NCBI GenBank assembly: GCA_965261455.1 | Contig: OZ253453.1 | Span: forward strand, 1,488,001 to 1,552,000 | Origin: DAOUKH01 sp965261455 | Lineage (GTDB): Bacteria > Chloroflexota > Dehalococcoidia > SHYB01 | DNA: 64,000 bases | Direction: 5' to 3' | In this document: in pieces, positions 60,949-64,000 of the stretch | How positions within the stretch are numbered: the first letter of the stretch is position 1 | Layout: each line of letters begins with the position of its first letter | Program-made: the position numbers and the translations under genes | Notes under the pieces: model-generated | What the model was told of the DNA's origin: nothing | The model's input: the letters and a program-made list of their open reading frames with translations, nothing else | The model's database searches: none

Positions 60949-61657
60949 CCGGGGTGTCGAACGGGGTCGAGTGCCCTTGGATTATGCCGCTGGTGGGGTA
61001 GAAGCGCCCCGCGTGCAGCTCTTCGAGGAGATCGTCCTGGCAGGTGATGCGGCGCTCGAAGACGGTGGCGCCGCTGCCGATACCGTGGGTGGAATGGGCA
61101 TCGCTGCCGCCGGTGCACGGCTTTCCCAGTAGCTTCGCCGCCTTGAGGGCGAACTGGTTCTCGCGGAGGGTGCAGGCCCCGTTCACCACCTCGATCGCGT
61201 CCGTCATTTCGAACACGGGGTGCTCGATCGCCTCTTCCAGCGGTACGGGCTGTTTGAATAGCAGCGACTTGTTGAGCGGGGGTTTCTCGAAGAACCGGCG
61301 GAAGGGATGGACGGAGACCATGAAACCTTGGCACTCCTGGATCACCTTGCGCAGGTGATGGATGCGGTGAATCCCGCTCTGATAGCCGTCCAAGCCCACC
61401 GTGCCGATGTGGCCGTATTCGGTGTCTACTTCGAGCGCGCGAATCAGGAGCAGATCGGGGTACTGCTTGGCGAACTTGTCGAAGTCCCACTTGTCCCAGC
61501 CGCCGCCGTGCTCGCTGAGGCAGATGCCGTCGAGACCCAAGCGGCGGGCCTCGGAGATGAGTTCTTCAGGACTGAGGTTGCTGTCAGGTCCACCCCGTGC
61601 GGTGTGGATGTGCATGTCGATGATCAAGTGGGTCCCCTTCCGCAGGCGGGTGGCCAT
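60941..61657 (-). CDS. PHP-domain phosphoesterase
   Basis: A 238-residue metal phosphoesterase fold: DMHIHT (His16, His18), LSEHGGGWD, SVHPFRRFF and TGGSDAHSTHGIGS are the PHP motifs. Relatives act on DNA ends, nucleotides or histidinol phosphate. Upstream of DinG, so DNA repair is plausible. The TTG at 61627 (after GGAAGGGG) is an alternative start. Confidence 0.85.
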   Translation of the reverse strand: MATRLRKGTHLIIDMHIHTARGGPDSNLSPEELISEARRLGLDGICLSEHGGGWDKWDFDKFAKQYPDLLLIRALEVDTEYGHIGTVGLDGYQSGIHRIHHLRKVIQECQGFMVSVHPFRRFFEKPPLNKSLLFKQPVPLEEAIEHPVFEMTDAIEVVNGACTLRENQFALKAAKLLGKPCTGGSDAHSTHGIGSGATVFERRITCQDDLLEELHAGRFYPTSGIIQGHSTPFDTPDG

Positions 61658-61787
61658 TGTACCGAGTCCGCGAAAACTCGGTCAACGTTGGGGCGTCACG
61701 CCGGGCGGGTCAAAAGTCTTTCTAATCTTGCGCTGCTAGGCTGATCCCTAACAGGCCGCCGCCAAAGCGCGGATTAAGGAGCGAGCG

Positions 61788-62444
61788 ATGACAAACCTGA
61801 AGCTGGTCTCTCATACCAAAGGGACGGACGCCGCCGGCGCGGCGGTTGGCGAGCCTGCAGCCGTTAAGACTCCCGTCCCGCTGATCAGCGAAGACCCGGC
61901 GGAGCAGCCGGACCTGCCGGAACGCGCCGCGCAGGGCGACCGAGAGGCGCTGGCGCGCATCTACGACCGGTATTGGCGGCGGGTGTACTCGCTGGCGCTG
62001 CGCATGTTGCGGAACCAGAGCCAAGCCGAGGAGATCGCGCAAGACGTCTTCCTGACCGTATGGCGCCGCGGAGGCACCTACAACAGGGAGCGCGGCTCGT
62101 TTCCCACGTGGATCATGAGCGTCGCGCACAACCGGTGCATCGACGAGCTTCGCAAAGTGCGGCGCCGCGCCCGCCTTCCCACCTTCGACATCGACGACCT
62201 CCACATCGAGCCATCGGGAGAGCCCGAAGAGGTGACCAAGGCGGTCTTCAACTCGCTGGACCGCGAAGCGCTCCTCGAGGCGCTCGACCGGCTCCCGCCG
62301 GCGCAGAAGCAGGTGATCATGATGGCCTACTTCCAAGGGCTGACACAGTCCGAGATATCCGCCGAGCTGAGTACACCGCTGGGCACGGTGAAGACGCGCA
62401 TGCGCCTCGGCCTCCACAAGATGCGCGGTCTGCTCGCGGCCTAA
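61788..62444 (+). CDS. ECF RNA polymerase sigma factor (SigK-like)
   Basis: A 218-residue sigma factor. Region 2 is AEEIAQDVFLTVWRR and SFPTWIMSVAHNRCIDELRK; region 4 is LPPAQKQVIMMAYFQGLTQ with the HTH SEISAELSTPLGTVKTRM. A ~45-residue N-terminal tail precedes region 2. AAGGAG seven bases before the ATG. No anti-sigma gene follows, which is unusual for this group. Confidence 0.9.
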   Translation: MTNLKLVSHTKGTDAAGAAVGEPAAVKTPVPLISEDPAEQPDLPERAAQGDREALARIYDRYWRRVYSLALRMLRNQSQAEEIAQDVFLTVWRRGGTYNRERGSFPTWIMSVAHNRCIDELRKVRRRARLPTFDIDDLHIEPSGEPEEVTKAVFNSLDREALLEALDRLPPAQKQVIMMAYFQGLTQSEISAELSTPLGTVKTRMRLGLHKMRGLLAA

Positions 62445-62454
62445 GGGCCGCAGC

Positions 62455-62535
62455 GTCCCATTGGGGGGGCGTCCCTCGTGGACGCCCTGAGGGTGGACGG
62501 GGCGGGACCCCACGAGGGGCGCCCCTGCAATGGGA
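62455..62535. repeat. Palindromic repeat between sigma factor and purA
   Basis: GGGCGTCCCTCGTGGACGCCC hairpin, followed by a GGGGTCC-type arm and CCCCACGAGGGGCGCCCC. The CCCATTG and CAATGGG at the ends form a long-range inverted repeat. Confidence 0.75.
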
Positions 62536-62553
62536 AGGACTAGGCCACACCTT

Positions 62554-62562
62554 TGCTATACT
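62554..62562 (+). promoter_or_regulatory. Extended -10 promoter of purA
   Basis: TGC followed by TATACT (62557-62562), 43 bases before the ATG at 62605. No good -35. Confidence 0.5.
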
Positions 62563-62604
62563 TGACGGCGGCGCTTCTCGAAGAGCGTCAACGGGGAAGC
62601 GCGC

Positions 62605-63879
62605 ATGCCGTCTATCGTCGTCATCGGCGCCCATTGGGGCGATGAGGGTAAGGGAAAGATCGTCGATCTCCTTGCCCAGAACGCGGACGTGGTCGTCCGC
62701 TTCTCGGGCGGCGACAACGCCGGCCACACCGTCGTCAACGACAAGGGCCACTTCGGCCTGCACATGGTGCCCTCGGGCATCTTCGCCGAGCACACCCGCT
62801 GCGTCATCGGCAACGGCGTGGCCCTCAACGCGGCCAGCCTGCTGGCGGAGGTCGAGAGTCTGCGCGACGCGGGGGTCGACCTGAGCCGGCTGCGGATCAG
62901 CGATAAGGCACACCTGGTCCTTTCTCACCACCCACGGCTCGACGGCATCGAGGAGCGCGTGCGCGGGGACGGGGCCATCGGCACGACGAAGCGGGGCATC
63001 GGCCCGCTCTACGCCGACAAGGCGGCCCGCATCGGCCTGCGGGCGGGCGATCTGCTGCATCCCAACGAGTTGGGAGCCCGACTGGGCGAAATCGTCGAGA
63101 CCAAGAACGTGCTGCTGAAAGCCTACGGCGCCGAGCTCATCGACTTCGATGAAGTCATGCGGGAGTGTGCCTGCTACGCCGAAGCCCTTGGCGAGACGAT
63201 TCAGCCCATCGAGAATCTGGTGAACGAGGCCGTGGACGCGGGGCAGACGGTGCTCTTCGAGGGCGCGCAGGGGACCCTGCTCGATGTCGACTTCGGCACG
63301 TATCCCTTTGTCACCGCGTCGACCACGACCGCAGGCGGCGTGTTCACCGGCTCCGGGCTGCGCCCGCAGGCACTCGACCGGATACTCGGCGTGTTCAAGG
63401 CGTACACCACGCGGGTGGGCGCCGGTCCCATGCCAACCGAGCTGACGGGCGACATCGGCGAAGCCATCCGGCAGCGGGCCAGCGAGTTCGGGGTGACGAC
63501 GGGTCGGGCCCGCCGTGTGGGCTGGTTCGACGCCGTCGCAGGGCGCTACAGCGCACGCCTGAACGGCATGACGGAAGGGGCGGTGACCCGCCTCGACGTG
63601 CTCGACGATCTCCCTTCAATCGGGGTCTGCACGGCCTACCGAACGCCCGGCGGAACGATCGAACATTTCCCCTCGACGCGGGCGGAGCTGGAAGCCTGCG
63701 AGCCGGTGATCGAGATGCTGCCGGGCTGGGAGACGCCGACGACGGAGGCTCGCACATTCGGCGACCTGCCGGAGGCGGCGCGGGACTACATCCGCCGTCT
63801 CGAAGAGTTGCTCGGCTGCCCGATGGGGATCGTCTCGGTGGGCCCCCACCGCGACGCCACGATCATCCGCGGCCTGTAG
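62605..63879 (+). CDS. purA: Adenylosuccinate synthetase
   Basis: A 424-residue GTP-dependent enzyme joining IMP and aspartate in AMP synthesis. GAHWGDEGKGK is the phosphate loop (His where most have Gln), FSGGDNAGHTV the IMP segment, GTTKRGIGPLYADK and QGTLLDVDFGTYPFVTAS the later marks. Full length. Expressed alone from an extended -10. Confidence 0.96.
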   Translation: MPSIVVIGAHWGDEGKGKIVDLLAQNADVVVRFSGGDNAGHTVVNDKGHFGLHMVPSGIFAEHTRCVIGNGVALNAASLLAEVESLRDAGVDLSRLRISDKAHLVLSHHPRLDGIEERVRGDGAIGTTKRGIGPLYADKAARIGLRAGDLLHPNELGARLGEIVETKNVLLKAYGAELIDFDEVMRECACYAEALGETIQPIENLVNEAVDAGQTVLFEGAQGTLLDVDFGTYPFVTASTTTAGGVFTGSGLRPQALDRILGVFKAYTTRVGAGPMPTELTGDIGEAIRQRASEFGVTTGRARRVGWFDAVAGRYSARLNGMTEGAVTRLDVLDDLPSIGVCTAYRTPGGTIEHFPSTRAELEACEPVIEMLPGWETPTTEARTFGDLPEAARDYIRRLEELLGCPMGIVSVGPHRDATIIRGL

Positions 63880-63886
63880 CGGCCGG

Positions 63887-64000
63887 CTAGGACGCGGCCG
63901 CGGGGAGCGGCAGGTCGATCGGGACGCCGCGCACCGACTCCATCACCGTCCGCGCCGATTCCTCGTCGGGCTGGGTGAGGGGCAGGCGAAAACCGCCGAC
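63887..64000 (-). CDS. C-terminal fragment of a dihydrodipicolinate synthase-like protein (cut by window edge)
   Basis: Thirty-seven residues and a TAG. GGFRLPLTQPDEESARTVME resembles the C-terminus of the DapA/NAL aldolase family. Too short for certainty; convergent with purA. Confidence 0.4.
   Translation of the reverse strand, partial: VGGFRLPLTQPDEESARTVMESVRGVPIDLPLPAAAS

Overview
The window is 64 kb of GC-rich bacterial DNA, gene-dense on both strands. It is most consistent with an uncultured Chloroflexota of the SAR202/Dehalococcoidia type. The inference rests on the adjacent DUF2298 (Chlor_Arch_YYY) and Agl23-like membrane proteins, on lipoproteins with Pro-Thr-Ala stalks, on two luciferase-like flavin monooxygenases beside CaiB-type CoA-transferases, and on hydantoinase/oxoprolinase genes. 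No rRNA or tRNA gene, CRISPR array, transposase or integrase was recognised. Taxonomy is inferred from gene content, not measured.

Left part (0-9 kb): Fe-S assembly pair (iscU-like scaffold, iscS), catalase, then a forward group of acyl-CoA dehydrogenase, alpha/beta hydrolase, TrmI and a cupin, followed by a GltD-like flavoprotein on the minus strand. At 8.8-12.8 kb lies a defence pair: an HNH nuclease with several zinc knuckles and a single-chain type IIG-like restriction-modification enzyme. From 13 to 17.8 kb an operon encodes a soluble NAD-linked complex (NuoE-like, NuoF-like, formate-dehydrogenase-alpha-like). From 18.1 to 26.3 kb a minus-strand group joins ftsY, DUF2298, Agl23-like, an LPG-synthase-type flippase and a kinase-fold protein, probably an envelope glycosylation or lipid-sugar system.

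Middle (26.9-37 kb): an SDR dehydrogenase, an oligopeptide-type ABC importer without its ATPases, a two-module EthD-like protein, and an accessory islet of lower GC with a small zinc protein, DUF2971 protein, two-TM protein, PD-(D/E)xK-like nuclease and two low-complexity lipoproteins. A decayed copy of the 3' end of the EthD-like gene marks the edge of that islet.

Right part (37-54 kb): a tightly coupled minus-strand catabolic operon (bicupin, hydrolase, two CaiB CoA-transferases, flavin monooxygenase, cysteine hydrolase, second monooxygenase), a GMC oxidoreductase, and a hydantoinase/oxoprolinase region (hyuA, racemase-like, two coupled SDRs of which one has lost its catalytic residues, a second EthD-like paralogue, hyuB). 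The end (54-64 kb) returns to housekeeping: rnc, cca, OGG-type glycosylase, DinG-type helicase-nuclease, PHP phosphoesterase, ECF sigma factor, purA and a truncated dapA-like gene.

The most striking non-coding content is a set of short palindromic repeats placed between genes, usually at 3' ends. Copies differ by compensated changes on both arms, so the hairpins appear to be conserved. Several of them supply the stop codon and last residues of the adjacent gene, one has cut off the 5' end of a small toxin-like gene, and one has been amplified as a 189-bp tandem. Several promoters with TACAAT or TAGACT -10 boxes lie so close to the ATG that the mRNAs would be leaderless.
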